This document shows, piece after piece, positions 1 to 8,996 of a stretch of DNA of 64,000 nucleotides. The stretch covers positions 1-64,000 of the forward strand of contig CANRZW010000012.1 in assembly GCA_947644545.1 (NCBI GenBank), in the 5' to 3' direction. Both the position numbers and the translations under genes were made by a program. Under the pieces are notes generated by a model. It had not been told where the DNA came from. It did no database searches and saw nothing but the letters and a program-made list of their open reading frames with translations. The DNA comes from an uncultured Lachnospiraceae bacterium (GTDB lineage: Bacteria; Bacillota; Clostridia; Lachnospirales; Lachnospiraceae). Position 1 is the first letter of the stretch. Every line of letters starts with the position of its first letter.

Positions 1-36
1 TTGAGCAAAAGTCCGCGTGGGATTGATGTGGTATCT

Positions 37-162
37 TTAACTTTGGGAAACTCCCTGCTCCCATTTAGAAACTGTCTGCCGCACGATGTTCAGCTTGACA
101 GCAAGCTCTTGTTGTGAAAGTCCCTTTGATTTTCTGATTGCTTTAATATTTTCATTGAGCAT
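37..162 (-). pseudogene. Truncated XRE-family helix-turn-helix regulator
   Basis: A 41-codon reading frame begins MLNENIKAIRKSKGLSQQEL and runs through a typical XRE/Cro HTH ending in VSKWEQG, then stops at a TAA after VSQS. Full XRE regulators continue with helices 4-5 and usually a C-terminal domain; here nothing related follows in any frame up to the window edge. An AGGAGG-like ribosome site (complement of 171-180) precedes the ATG, so it may still be translated. I read it as a 3'-truncated remnant of a regulator. A functional mini-HTH cannot be excluded. Confidence 0.65.
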
Positions 163-309
163 TAGGCATAGCCTCCTTTCGATTGTCACCCATATTGTAA
201 GCAAAACTGCCCGTTGCTACAAGCAACGCATTTTAACATTTCAGTAACTATGACATACTGCTATCCAATATATCGTGATATAATCTTAATAAAAAGAGGA
301 GGTCGTCCC

Positions 310-879
310 ATGATCAGCCCCTATGAAAAATGTCCTGAATATGAAAATGAAAACTATATATTAAGAATGGTAAGCAAAAAGGACAAGGAAGCCTTATTAA
401 AAGTATATTCCGATGAAAAAGCCGTACCATTTTTCAACAGTGATAATTGTGGTGGAGATGATTTTCATTATACAACGGAAAGCAGAATGGAACAAGCGAT
501 TGCATATTGGTCCTGGGAGTATAGCAGACAGGGCTTTGTTCGTTGGTCTATTGTATCCAAAACAGTTAATGAAGCAATCGGAACTATAGAATTATTTAAT
601 CGGAAAGCAGATGATTATTTTAATAATTGTGGTTTATTAAGACTTGACTTAAGAAGCGACTATGAGCAGGAAGAAAACATTTTTGAGATATTATCGCTTA
701 TCCTGCCATCGGTATTTAAATTATTTGAATGTCAGATCATTGCGACCAAAATTCCTCCCTTTGCTTCTGAACGAAAATCAGCAATATTACGATTGGGATT
801 TGTGGCTTCCGAAGAAAATCTGATAGGGCACGACAAAAAAATTTATACTGATTATTATGTTCTGGAAGAAATTCCGTAA
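310..879 (+). CDS. GNAT family N-acetyltransferase (RimJ/RimL-like)
   Basis: A 189-residue protein of the GCN5-related N-acetyltransferase fold, expected to move an acetyl group from acetyl-CoA to an amine on an unknown small molecule or protein N-terminus. The N-terminal strand YILRMVSKKDKEALLKVY, the central EAIGTIELFNRK strand and the C-terminal pair SERKSAILRLGFV are typical of the RimJ/RimL branch. I chose the ATG at 310 over an in-frame start at 214 because an AGAGGAGG site lies 8-15 bases upstream, and the extra N-terminus adds nothing family-like. It stands alone in AT-rich DNA. The substrate cannot be predicted. Confidence 0.8.
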   Translation: MISPYEKCPEYENENYILRMVSKKDKEALLKVYSDEKAVPFFNSDNCGGDDFHYTTESRMEQAIAYWSWEYSRQGFVRWSIVSKTVNEAIGTIELFNRKADDYFNNCGLLRLDLRSDYEQEENIFEILSLILPSVFKLFECQIIATKIPPFASERKSAILRLGFVASEENLIGHDKKIYTDYYVLEEIP

Positions 880-1045
880 GCAGTCCAAACCATGTAAACA
901 CTCCATTATACAGGAACAATCGGCTTGATTCTGCAAACTTCACAGCATCCGCGATCCAGTCGGTAACTTCCCGATATTTGGCATTAAAAATCCTGGCAAA
1001 CCCAAAGAAATCTGACATAGCGTCCAGACTCTCCGGGTTTTCAAT

Positions 1046-2284
1046 TTATAAATCCTTTGAATCTGCTTCTGAAATCACATTACCGGTATTCTGATTTACA
1101 TATTTTACATGAATGTTGTCAATATCCTTTCCACTAAATGCACTGTATAATCCTCCGTATGTGTAAAACACAAATATCGACATAGATTCTGTCATATTCA
1201 AATCTTCAGATGTAGTTGTCACGGTAAATTCCGTAAAGTCACTATTCGCTTTAATATCTGTGAAGCTAGGGTAATCTTCTCCGCCAATCATATCTTGTAA
1301 TTGATTATTGATTTCTTTGCGCGTTTCGTCCATAAGTTCTTCGTGCTGACGCTTTGTCATTTTATAAGTTATACTACCATCCACATTCAGGGTAATTGAA
1401 TCATAACCAAATTCTTCTGCAGTCTCGTTCAATTCTTGTTGTGTATGGTTGCCTGCGTAATCCGCCGGAACTGTTAAATCTACCGTAAAAAGTCCTTTGT
1501 TTGTCTCAAAAATAGCAGAAGAATTTGAATCATTATTTACTGTTTTATTTGTTCTGACAATATCATTTGACCCAAAAAACAAAACAAATAAAGTCCATAT
1601 GAAAAATAACGATGCTGTTGTGATAATGCTTGCTGTTTTAAACCCAGAAATTGATATGGTCGCCAGCAATGAACAGACAAGACACCAAAAAGACCATACT
1701 TTTAAATCCGTATAACTTCCAGCCATCATAACTCCTACAAAAGAACCAATTCCATACAAAATGGCAATGGCTATATTGCCGCCTCTGTTTCCCTTCCTAC
1801 ATGCAATAGAAACTATACCTCCCGCAAGAAGCATAACTGCAACCAACGCCCCCGCACTTCCACTAACCTCTCCGTTACTTGACAATGCGTTATAAGCCCC
1901 TGCCGCGCACGACTGAAATGTAACAAAAACGAACATAATTATAGACAAAATACCAGAAACAAGTTTCCATGTTTTCATAGGTATTCCTTGTTTCTTTTTA
2001 TTTTTTGCTACTTTCGCTTGTTTTTGTTCCGACAGAATTGCCTGCTGTTGAGACTGTAATTGTTCTAACTGCTGTTGATGAGCCTTCTCCTGTTCCGCTC
2101 TCGCCTGTTGTATCCTCTGATAATTAATCTGCGCCGCCGTCTGCCTTGTTTGTTGAGTGGTTTTTCCTCTTGTTTGTTGTGTAGTTGGCGAACCGCTCTT
2201 TTCAACCAACGGTATATTACAGTGAATACATTTTACCGTCTGGCCAAAATACTCTCTTCCGCATTCCGGACATACTCTTGACAT
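1046..2284 (-). CDS. Zinc-ribbon multi-pass membrane protein of unknown function
   Basis: A 412-residue protein with three parts. Residues about 1-30 form a zinc ribbon (CPEC...CIHC). About 35-100 are a Gln/Lys-rich segment that probably forms a coiled coil (repeated QQ and EQ). About 105-250 hold four or five hydrophobic segments, followed by a C-terminal extracytoplasmic domain of roughly 150 residues that begins near FTVDLTVPADYAG. That last domain resembles a folded sensor or ligand-binding domain but I do not recognise its family. The start at 2284 is preceded by GGGGGAAGAT; an upstream in-frame start at 2329 is less likely. Zinc-ribbon plus membrane proteins of this type are common and uncharacterised in Clostridia. 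Confidence 0.7.
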   Translation of the reverse strand: MSRVCPECGREYFGQTVKCIHCNIPLVEKSGSPTTQQTRGKTTQQTRQTAAQINYQRIQQARAEQEKAHQQQLEQLQSQQQAILSEQKQAKVAKNKKKQGIPMKTWKLVSGILSIIMFVFVTFQSCAAGAYNALSSNGEVSGSAGALVAVMLLAGGIVSIACRKGNRGGNIAIAILYGIGSFVGVMMAGSYTDLKVWSFWCLVCSLLATISISGFKTASIITTASLFFIWTLFVLFFGSNDIVRTNKTVNNDSNSSAIFETNKGLFTVDLTVPADYAGNHTQQELNETAEEFGYDSITLNVDGSITYKMTKRQHEELMDETRKEINNQLQDMIGGEDYPSFTDIKANSDFTEFTVTTTSEDLNMTESMSIFVFYTYGGLYSAFSGKDIDNIHVKYVNQNTGNVISEADSKDL

Positions 2285-2554
2285 ATATCTTCCCCCAATC
2301 CGTATTATACTTTTCATTTTAACACACAATACTGCTTTTTCCTATCCTTATGTGCTGCAATTTTATATCACGGAAGAGAGTTTTCAATAAACTTGCGGAT
2401 TTTATCCATATGATGCTGTCAAGTAAGGACTAATATAATTTTATATCTTTTAATATTTCTTTATGTCTGAAACCAAAACAGCTTTTGCTCTAATCCATAA
2501 TGATCAAGAGCCATCAGAATTATACATTTCTGACAGCCCCTTTATTTATCTTTT

Positions 2555-4030
2555 TTAATATTTTACCGCAATATATTTTTGATTTCTACTATTCGGCTTA
2601 TCCGGTTGCGTCATCTGCAACTTTCCCTCCAGGATAAGTGGAAACAAATATTTTCTGGTAAAAAATGTCCTGTTTCTATATCCCATATATTCACATATTT
2701 CTTTTTTGCTTCTTCCCACCTGACAAAACTCAAGAATATATTGTGAAATATCCTGTTCTTTCTCTATACCACTTCCATAACTATTAACTTGGTCAGTAAC
2801 TTGGTCAGTGACTTGGTCAGTGACTAAGTTGTTATGAGACGGCCCAACTTTTCCAACAGAAACAGCCGTCAATGGAATCATTGTCTTAAATACATTTCCT
2901 TCTATAAATTCAGGTGTTCCTCCTGAATATAACTTTGTATATTTATAAGTATTCCTCATTCCAGATCCAAGTTCATCCGCCAACGATGTCTCACGAAACA
3001 CCTTAGAAATAGCTGGATTTTTAGAAAATGGCTGAAAACTTGATAATTCAAGCATGCCATATCCATGCGCCCTATTAGCGTTTTCTGTATACATACATTG
3101 CTTTTCAATAACAAACTTTGCAACATAAGCAGATGAGTAATCACGATGCGCCAACAAATTAGAAAATATCTCCCGAAGAATTTTATCTCTGGCGCTGACA
3201 CTGTTTATACCTTCCAATATAAAAGGATCACTTAAATGTTTCTTTCCAAATTCCATTAACCGGTCATAAGTATCAAATAAATTTGTTATAATAACATCCC
3301 TGTCATCATAACGATCTACATTTTCTACACGAAAAATCGCGTCTGTTTTATGCTGCGGAAGAGCAGACATTATCGTAATATCTTCCCCAAACAAAAGTAT
3401 CGCTGCAAGAGTAATTCCTTCCCGATGCTTTTCATCATCTTTCAAAATCAGGCCTGCACTACGGAGAAGTTCCTCGTCTCCCATTGTCAGCCATGGATGG
3501 TTCATATTTCGAATACGGCTCATTTTTCTCGCCCGATCAATCAGATCAGAACGAAGATCTGACAGTCCGAATCCTGTAACTTTATTCACATAATAACTAT
3601 CTTGCTTTCTGGCATACAACCGATAAACGGCATCCGAGTTGTTTGTAATATCTAAATCTGCTTCATGACTGCGGTCATATATTTTCCCATTATGTCTACA
3701 AACCTGTGTGCCCACAGGCACATATATATGAAGAATAATGCGTCCTTCTATTTCTATTTTTTCAGGAGTCAAATACATAGGCGGATATATTTTATTTGAA
3801 TTGTTGACCGCAGTAACAAAATCTTTTTTCATTTGATCCAAAGCTTCCGGTGCAATCCCTATAATTGACCCATTATCCTCTACTCCAAGGAAAATATGCC
3901 CGCCATCCCGATTAGAAAATGAACAAACTGTATCATAAACATCTTTTGTGATTTCATTTGTAGATTTTTTGAATTCTACAGTAGTGCTTTCTCCGATTTT
4001 GATCAATTCCAGACTATCAGCTTCTGTCAT
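2555..4030 (-). CDS. AlbA_2 (Schlafen-like) domain transcriptional regulator / ATP-binding protein
   Basis: A 491-residue protein of the COG2865 type. The N-terminal AlbA_2 domain shows ESTTVEFKKS, CSFSNRDGGHIFLGVEDNG and IEIEGRIILHIYVPVG. A central region with LREIFSNLLAHRDYSS and ELGSGMRNTYKYTKLYSGG matches the HATPase_c_4-like C-terminal domain of these proteins. Near residue 410 is the linker repeat VTDQVTDQVTDQV, a signature of this family, then a winged-helix segment (GRSKKEICEYMGYRNRTFF). Members are found in defence and accessory islands and are often annotated as RecG-like, but no helicase motifs are visible here. It stands close to the two-gene unit starting at 4817, transcribed the same way. 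Confidence 0.8.
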   Translation of the reverse strand: MTEADSLELIKIGESTTVEFKKSTNEITKDVYDTVCSFSNRDGGHIFLGVEDNGSIIGIAPEALDQMKKDFVTAVNNSNKIYPPMYLTPEKIEIEGRIILHIYVPVGTQVCRHNGKIYDRSHEADLDITNNSDAVYRLYARKQDSYYVNKVTGFGLSDLRSDLIDRARKMSRIRNMNHPWLTMGDEELLRSAGLILKDDEKHREGITLAAILLFGEDITIMSALPQHKTDAIFRVENVDRYDDRDVIITNLFDTYDRLMEFGKKHLSDPFILEGINSVSARDKILREIFSNLLAHRDYSSAYVAKFVIEKQCMYTENANRAHGYGMLELSSFQPFSKNPAISKVFRETSLADELGSGMRNTYKYTKLYSGGTPEFIEGNVFKTMIPLTAVSVGKVGPSHNNLVTDQVTDQVTDQVNSYGSGIEKEQDISQYILEFCQVGRSKKEICEYMGYRNRTFFTRKYLFPLILEGKLQMTQPDKPNSRNQKYIAVKY

Positions 4031-4128
4031 TTAGCATCCTCTCCTTGCCACATATTGTTTCCCTATTTTGTGTTTTCCAACACGTTCAAAAATCCCAAAT
4101 ATCATCAAACAAATATTCCGTAATATTT

Positions 4129-4680
4129 TTAATCCGAAATAACTTTTAGATAATCTCTCCCTAAAGACGTAATAGTATAAGATGTAGATCGATTAGGCTT
4201 TTTGATATTAGGCAGCTTTACTCCCCTAAGCTTACTTTTCTTTTGTTCTTTATCAACTTTATTCAAATAATCAACAATAGCATCTATGTTGCTATCTCTT
4301 TGTTCCTCATTTCTACTGTATATTAAACCTAACCGTTCCAATTTTTCTTTAATTACTACAACTTGTTCTATCTTCAAGTTATATCTATTACACAAACTTA
4401 TAACATCTTCTTGCGAATTCCTATCATATAGCGATAAAACATCAATATCAAGTTCTGTAAGTTGATTCATCGTATGAAAAAACATAAGCATTAAATTATC
4501 ATTAGCTTCGTTATTCATTAAATTAATGAAACCATTTACGTGATATGACACCTTTCCCTGCTGCTTTTCTTCTTCTAAATTATTTAACAGCCACTCAGCA
4601 TAGATTCCGCGAAATTTTTCTTGAATCTCTTCTATCAGCATAGAATAATTTGCTTCCGTTACTTCTATTTTCTGCACCAC
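4129..4680 (-). CDS. Hypothetical protein, translationally coupled to the upstream small ORF
   Basis: A 183-residue acidic, mostly helical protein that starts with GTG. The C-terminal part (VVVIKEKLERLGLIYSR, then SYTITSLGRDYLKVISD) looks like a winged-helix module. The middle (DIDVLSLYDRNSQEDVISLC) faintly recalls DUF4393-type proteins; this is only an impression. The GTG start shares its first base with the TAG stop of the small gene upstream (TAGTG), which suggests coupled translation, or alternatively that the two were once a single reading frame. Low GC compared with the rest of the window. Confidence 0.5.
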   Translation of the reverse strand: MVQKIEVTEANYSMLIEEIQEKFRGIYAEWLLNNLEEEKQQGKVSYHVNGFINLMNNEANDNLMLMFFHTMNQLTELDIDVLSLYDRNSQEDVISLCNRYNLKIEQVVVIKEKLERLGLIYSRNEEQRDSNIDAIVDYLNKVDKEQKKSKLRGVKLPNIKKPNRSTSYTITSLGRDYLKVISD

Positions 4681-4817
4681 TAATGTAAAAGCATTTGTAA
4701 CTCTTCTTTCGTAACTGTTTTGTCAATAACCGCGGGCAACATATCACTTTCAATTATAGCATTCAAAGTTTCATCCTTCGATGCAATTAAAAAGTCTTTA
4801 ATTTTACCTTTTTCCAT
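4680..4817 (-). CDS. Small ORF (45 aa) coupled to the downstream hypothetical gene
   Basis: A 45-codon frame starts MEKGKIKDFLIASKDE and ends QMLLH, with its TAG overlapping the GTG of the next gene. A weak AAGAGA ribosome site lies upstream. The peptide is amphipathic and helical in composition. It may be a separate small protein such as an antitoxin-like partner, or the N-terminus of the 183-residue protein separated by a frameshift. I do not recognise a family. Confidence 0.4.
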   Translation of the reverse strand: MEKGKIKDFLIASKDETLNAIIESDMLPAVIDKTVTKEELQMLLH

Positions 4818-4984
4818 AATATTTTTCTCTTAAAATCAAAAACTAAAACAATCTCCGATAATTATTATATATTGAAATCAATCTCTTGAAAAGCCATTTT
4901 GCACATCTGACATATTAAAATATCTATAACTCTATTCATAATTATAAACACATTGTAACACAAATCATACAGATACTTTATTTA

Positions 4985-5155
4985 TCACACTGGTATACTA
5001 TCCCTCACACAACGCTCATACCCTACCTGTGGATTTGGATACTCCGTAAACCCCGGCAGCGCCCTCGCCCCTCTTCTCAAATAAGCTTTCACCTTCTCCC
5101 CATAGCCATATACCCTATCGGCATAGTTTCTCGTAATGATCTGAACGGTTGCTTT
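4985..5155 (-). pseudogene. Degraded gene fragment, unknown family
   Basis: This open frame has no start codon: it follows an in-frame TAA at 5156-5158 and encodes 56 residues including RNYADRVYGYGEKVKAYLRR and GFTEYPNPQVGYE, then TGA. The composition is clearly protein-like and GC-richer than its AT-rich flanks, so I read it as the 3' remnant of a gene whose 5' end was lost. No family assigned. The rest of 4818-5282 is AT-rich with no gene that I can see. Confidence 0.4.
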
Positions 5156-5282
5156 TTAAACAAAAACAGAGATTAAATTGCATAATATAATTCCTTATGC
5201 TATCATGATATTGCAAATACAATAAGAAGGTAGCTATAGGGGATTTATTGAGAGTAAGTTACCTGTAAGAGGAGGGGTCAAG

Positions 5283-6119
5283 ATGAACAGAATGAAGATG
5301 TTTATTGCATCTGGTGCGATGGCCATGAGCCTTTTGGTATGCGGTATCAGTTCGCAGGCTGCACCCGGAGCGAGCACAGTAAGTGTCAAGGCGGATAAAC
5401 CGTCAACGCAGTCTGGCACCACCGGAAGCAAAGTTTCCAGGAAGGCTACAGTATCTAACAAGAAATATAAATGCTGGTCAATGACTGGAATCTATACCGG
5501 GGAGTGGAGCAACAGTATGCCAAACGGAAAGGGTACATTTACCTTTTCAACAGAAACTTTTGATGGCGTGATTCAGAGTGATAATTGGGTAGACGGCGAC
5601 GTATGCGGCCAGACAAGTGCTCAATTAGTATATGAGAACGGAGATACATACACATACGATGGAATATTCAGTGAGGGCCTCATATTGGAATCCGGAACAA
5701 AGGTCGTAGAATATGAAAATGGCGATTGTTATGCATCAGTTGGTACTTATGCAACGAATGAAGTACTGATAGATGGTGAATATATGTACATGCGGAGTAA
5801 TGAAACATACGAATACTGTGATGGAAAATACAGTGATTCAGGTGTCATCAAATCCGGATACAAAAAAATATTAAATCTCAACGGTACGATGAATGTTTAT
5901 GACGGTACCTATGACTCCTATGGAAACCTGTATGATGGCGAATACGTTGTTTACAACAGCGATTCTTCTGTCCAATCTTCTGGAAAATATATAAGCGGCA
6001 TAAAGGACGCCGATAAATATGCAGCGGATTTATTCCATACAACAGGTGATGTTTTAAGAGAAGAACATCCGTATTGGGCTCTCTTCTTTGATATGTGCGG
6101 TGATAGCTTCACAGAGTAG
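5283..6119 (+). CDS. Secreted MORN-repeat-like protein
   Basis: A 278-residue protein with a signal peptide (MNRMKMFIASGAMAMSLLV, cleavage near SSQAA), then a Ser/Thr-rich linker and a series of degenerate MORN-type repeats. The repeats are visible as YTGEWSNSMPNGKGTFTF, YENGDTYTYDGIFSEG, YENGDCYASVGTY, EYMYMRSNETYEYCDGKYSD and VYDGTYDSYGNLYDGEYVVY. MORN repeats form beta-hairpin stacks; in secreted Firmicute proteins their role is unknown, with surface binding possible. The ATG follows AAGAGGAGGGG by 5 bases. It is a single-gene unit ending in a strong terminator at 6178. Confidence 0.75.
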   Translation: MNRMKMFIASGAMAMSLLVCGISSQAAPGASTVSVKADKPSTQSGTTGSKVSRKATVSNKKYKCWSMTGIYTGEWSNSMPNGKGTFTFSTETFDGVIQSDNWVDGDVCGQTSAQLVYENGDTYTYDGIFSEGLILESGTKVVEYENGDCYASVGTYATNEVLIDGEYMYMRSNETYEYCDGKYSDSGVIKSGYKKILNLNGTMNVYDGTYDSYGNLYDGEYVVYNSDSSVQSSGKYISGIKDADKYAADLFHTTGDVLREEHPYWALFFDMCGDSFTE

Positions 6120-6177
6120 CAGAAGATGCATCGTGCAATCGTACGAAGCGATGGCTTTTCCAAAGAACTTTTGATTC

Positions 6178-6229
6178 GGGAACTATTACAAGATGGAAGA
6201 ATGTTCCGGAGTGTAATAGTTCCCTTTTT
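6178..6229 (+). terminator. Rho-independent terminator of the MORN-like gene
   Basis: A perfect 13-bp stem (6178-6190 with 6212-6224) is followed directly by TTTTT on the plus strand. The loop contains a smaller GGAA/TTCC hairpin. It ends the transcript of the gene at 5283-6119. Confidence 0.9.
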
Positions 6230-6258
6230 GAGACATCTGCTATGCTGCTTAGCTTTAC

Positions 6259-6969
6259 TTATTCACCCAGATACGCCTTCTTGACCGCATCATTATGCAT
6301 CAATTCACCTGCGTCTCCCTCCAAAGAGATCATTCCCGTCTCCAGTACATAAGCCCTGTCTGCGATTGCCAGCGCCTTCTTGGCATTCTGTTCCACCAGA
6401 AGCACCGTCGTGCCCGACTGGCTGACCCGCTTAATGATATCAAAGATCTCATTGACGAAGATCGGTGACAGACCCATGGACGGCTCGTCCATCAAAATGA
6501 TGCTTGGCTGGCTCATCAACGCACGCCCCATAGCCAGCATCTGCTGCTCACCACCGCTTAAGGTTCCTGCCATCTGCGTCTTACGCTCCTCCAAACGCGG
6601 AAAACGCTCATATACCATATGCAAATTCTCTTTAATCTCGTTCTTATCCTTCCTCGTATAAGCGCCCATCATCAGATTATCGTACACCGACAACTGCGCA
6701 AACACACGCCGTCCTTCCGGCACATGGGCCATCCCCATCGGCACGATCTTGTATCCCGGCGTCCTGGTGATATCCTTACCCTCAAAGATGATACTCCCGC
6801 TTGTAGGCTTGATCAGCCCCGTGACCGTGTGCAATGTCGTTGTCTTCCCGGCACCGTTCGCGCCGATCAGGGCAATGACCTCTCCCTGCTCCACTTCAAA
6901 ACTGATTCCCTTGATTGCCTCTATCACACCATAATGCACATGGAGATCCTTCACTTCCAACATCGCCAT
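6259..6969 (-). CDS. livF: Branched-chain amino acid ABC transporter ATPase LivF
   Basis: A 236-residue cytoplasmic ATPase, one of the two that power uptake of branched-chain amino acids by the LIV system. It has Walker A (GANGAGKTT), the Q-loop region, signature (LSGGEQQM), Walker B (SIILMDEPSMGLSP) and switch histidine region (VLLVEQNAKKAL, where the usual H is replaced by Q-N as in all LivF). The start at 6969 has AGGAGG 8 bases upstream; a longer frame to 6999 lacks one. It is last in the livKHMGF operon, separated from livG by a structured repeat (7028-7123). Confidence 0.95.
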   Translation of the reverse strand: MAMLEVKDLHVHYGVIEAIKGISFEVEQGEVIALIGANGAGKTTTLHTVTGLIKPTSGSIIFEGKDITRTPGYKIVPMGMAHVPEGRRVFAQLSVYDNLMMGAYTRKDKNEIKENLHMVYERFPRLEERKTQMAGTLSGGEQQMLAMGRALMSQPSIILMDEPSMGLSPIFVNEIFDIIKRVSQSGTTVLLVEQNAKKALAIADRAYVLETGMISLEGDAGELMHNDAVKKAYLGE

Positions 6970-7027
6970 ACCAAATTCCTCCTGCTGTGTGCTCTTCACT
7001 TTTCAAATTTTGCCCTGCTGTTTTACA

Positions 7028-7123
7028 GGAAGAATGCCTGCTTACTGCTTCCTGCATTCTTCCAGACATGATCCGCTTATCCCCTGGCAGCATTCCTTAA
7101 TGCCATGGCACAACTTCATGTCT
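7028..7123 (-). repeat. Structured intergenic repeat, copy A (between livG and livF)
   Basis: Two consecutive hairpins. The first on the transcript pairs AGACATGA with TCATGTCT (7116-7123 with 7064-7071) and encloses a TGGCA/TGCCA stem. The second pairs GGAAGAATGC with GCATTCTTCC (7028-7037 with 7054-7063). A second copy follows livK at 10047-10134 with the same architecture, the shared string CACAACTTCATGTC and base changes that preserve pairing. It begins 5 bases after the livG stop codon. Confidence 0.75.
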
Positions 7124-7128
7124 TCGTC

Positions 7129-7887
7129 TTAAGAACCCAGATAAGCCGTAATCACATCCGGATTGTTCAGCACTTCCTGCGTCTCTCCCTGTGCCAGCAC
7201 TTCCCCGAAATTTAACACCGTCAGTTTCTCACAGATACCGGCCACCAGCTTCATATCATGTTCGATCAGCAGGATCGTCATCTCAAAACGGTCTCTCACG
7301 AAACGGATCGTCTCCATCAGTTCCTTCGTCTCATTGGGATTCATACCCGCCGCCGGCTCATCCAGAAGCAGAAGCTTAGGGTTTGTCGCCATCGCTCTGG
7401 CAATCTCCAGCTTTCTCTGCTGTCCATAGGGCAGATTCTCCGCTTTATAATCCGCATAGCCTTCCAGGCCGAACACTTCCAGAATCTCCATCGCCCTGGC
7501 GTTCATCTCCTTTTCCACCTTATGATAACGAGGCAGGCGCAAAATCCCCTCGAAAGTAGAATAAGGATAATGATTGTGCAGTCCCACTTTTACATTATCA
7601 AGCACCGACATATCATGAAACAGTCGTATGTTCTGAAAGGTTCTTGCTATGCCTGCCTTACAGATATCGATCGTCCTTTTTCCCGCCAGATTCACACCAT
7701 CCAACAGGATCGCGCCCTCGTCCGGCGTATACACGCCCGTCAACAGGTTAAAGATCGTCGTCTTCCCGGCGCCGTTTGGACCGATCAGTCCGTATAATTG
7801 TCCTTTTTCCACAGAAATATCAAATGCATTCACCGCCCGCAGGCCGCCAAAGGAGATTCCCAGTTTCTTTGTCTCTAACAGTGCCAT
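7129..7887 (-). CDS. livG: Branched-chain amino acid ABC transporter ATPase LivG
   Basis: A 252-residue ATPase partner of LivF. Motifs: Walker A GPNGAGKTT near residue 37, the LivG-specific segment IARTFQNIRLFHDMSVLDNV, signature LPYGQQRKLEIARAM (the Y-G-Q variant normal for LivG), Walker B LLLLDEPAAGMNP and switch LIEHDMKLV. It couples ATP hydrolysis to transport through LivH and LivM. Its start is 3 bases from the livM stop, so the two are likely translated together. Confidence 0.95.
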   Translation of the reverse strand: MALLETKKLGISFGGLRAVNAFDISVEKGQLYGLIGPNGAGKTTIFNLLTGVYTPDEGAILLDGVNLAGKRTIDICKAGIARTFQNIRLFHDMSVLDNVKVGLHNHYPYSTFEGILRLPRYHKVEKEMNARAMEILEVFGLEGYADYKAENLPYGQQRKLEIARAMATNPKLLLLDEPAAGMNPNETKELMETIRFVRDRFEMTILLIEHDMKLVAGICEKLTVLNFGEVLAQGETQEVLNNPDVITAYLGS

Positions 7888-7889
7888 CT

Positions 7890-8978
7890 CTATGCCTCCT
7901 CCTTTTCCACTTTCCTGCCCGGTAAAAATTTCTGTCTAAGCCGCTTTCTGAGAAATACTGCGTTCGGACTCCAGTTGAATATCATCATCGCGATCAGCAC
8001 GATCGAATAGATTAACATACGATAGTCACTCAATCCCCGCAGTACTTCCGGCAGAAGCGTCAAAAGCACCGCCGCAATGATGGAACCGCGGATATTGCCG
8101 ATACCGCCCAACACTACAAACACCAGAATCATGATCGACATGTTGTATCCGAAATTCTTAGGCAATGCGTTCAGCGTAGACAGGTTATGTGCATACAGCA
8201 CACCTGCCACGCCTGCTAATGACGCGGAGACCGTAAAAGCGATCAGCTTATATTTGGTCACATTGATGCCCACCGACTCGGCGGCAATCCGGTTGTCACG
8301 GATAGACATGACCGCACGTCCCGTTCTGGAATGAATGAAATTCAGTACGATAAATAAGGTAACCAGAATCAGGATCACACCCACCGTAAAGTTGGAGTCG
8401 TTGGGCGTTCCCGTAACACCCTGCGCTCCCTTGATCAGCATCACCCCGTCCTCCTCCAGATGGAGGGAAATAGCGTCCTTCATGGAAAAATGAACACCCC
8501 TGCTGTCCACACCCAGATATAACACATTGATGATATTCTTGATGATCTCACCGAAAGCCAGCGTCACGATGGCCAGATAGTCGCCCCGCAGCCGCAGCAC
8601 CGGTATGCCCACCAGAAATCCCACCAGCGCTGCCGCTGCCGCTCCAATCAGCAGCGCCAGGAAAAACCGCAGGCCGCTCGGCATCGCATCCTTAAAGGCC
8701 AGAGAAAAGACCGCGCTGGCAAACGCGCCCACGCACATAAAGCCAGCATGTCCCAGACTCAGCTCCCCCAGGATACCAACTGTAAGATTCAACGCTACCG
8801 CCACAATAACATAAGTACAAAAGGGAACCAGAAGTCCCTGGATCAGACTGGATACATGCCCCGTGGATACCAGGAGCTGCACCACAATATATGTGAGGAT
8901 CACCATTCCATAGGTGATCAGATCGTTCTTCGTCGTTTTACTCAACTTTGATTTGTTTACTTTCATTTCCATATCCAT
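7890..8978 (-). CDS. livM: Branched-chain amino acid ABC transporter permease LivM
   Basis: A 362-residue inner-membrane permease with about 9-10 hydrophobic segments. Family landmarks include LTVGILGELSLGHAGFMCVGAF, VGIPVLRLRGDYLAIVTLAFGEI, GVNITKYKL-like cytoplasmic loop (VGINVTKYKLIAFTVSA) and the conserved VFVVLGGIGNIRGSIIAA near the C-terminus. It forms the channel with LivH. The start at 8978 is followed by two other in-frame ATGs within 4 codons, so the exact start is uncertain by a few residues. Confidence 0.95.
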   Translation of the reverse strand: MDMEMKVNKSKLSKTTKNDLITYGMVILTYIVVQLLVSTGHVSSLIQGLLVPFCTYVIVAVALNLTVGILGELSLGHAGFMCVGAFASAVFSLAFKDAMPSGLRFFLALLIGAAAAALVGFLVGIPVLRLRGDYLAIVTLAFGEIIKNIINVLYLGVDSRGVHFSMKDAISLHLEEDGVMLIKGAQGVTGTPNDSNFTVGVILILVTLFIVLNFIHSRTGRAVMSIRDNRIAAESVGINVTKYKLIAFTVSASLAGVAGVLYAHNLSTLNALPKNFGYNMSIMILVFVVLGGIGNIRGSIIAAVLLTLLPEVLRGLSDYRMLIYSIVLIAMMIFNWSPNAVFLRKRLRQKFLPGRKVEKEEA

Positions 8979-8996
8979 GCCCTTCCTTTGCCCGCC

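Noticed and set aside
737..1018. Minus-strand ORF of 93 codons overlapping the GNAT gene
   Set aside because: Half of it is antisense to the GNAT. The first 46 residues (MSDFFGFARIFNAKYREVTD...) look somewhat protein-like and could be a gene remnant, but I have no family match.
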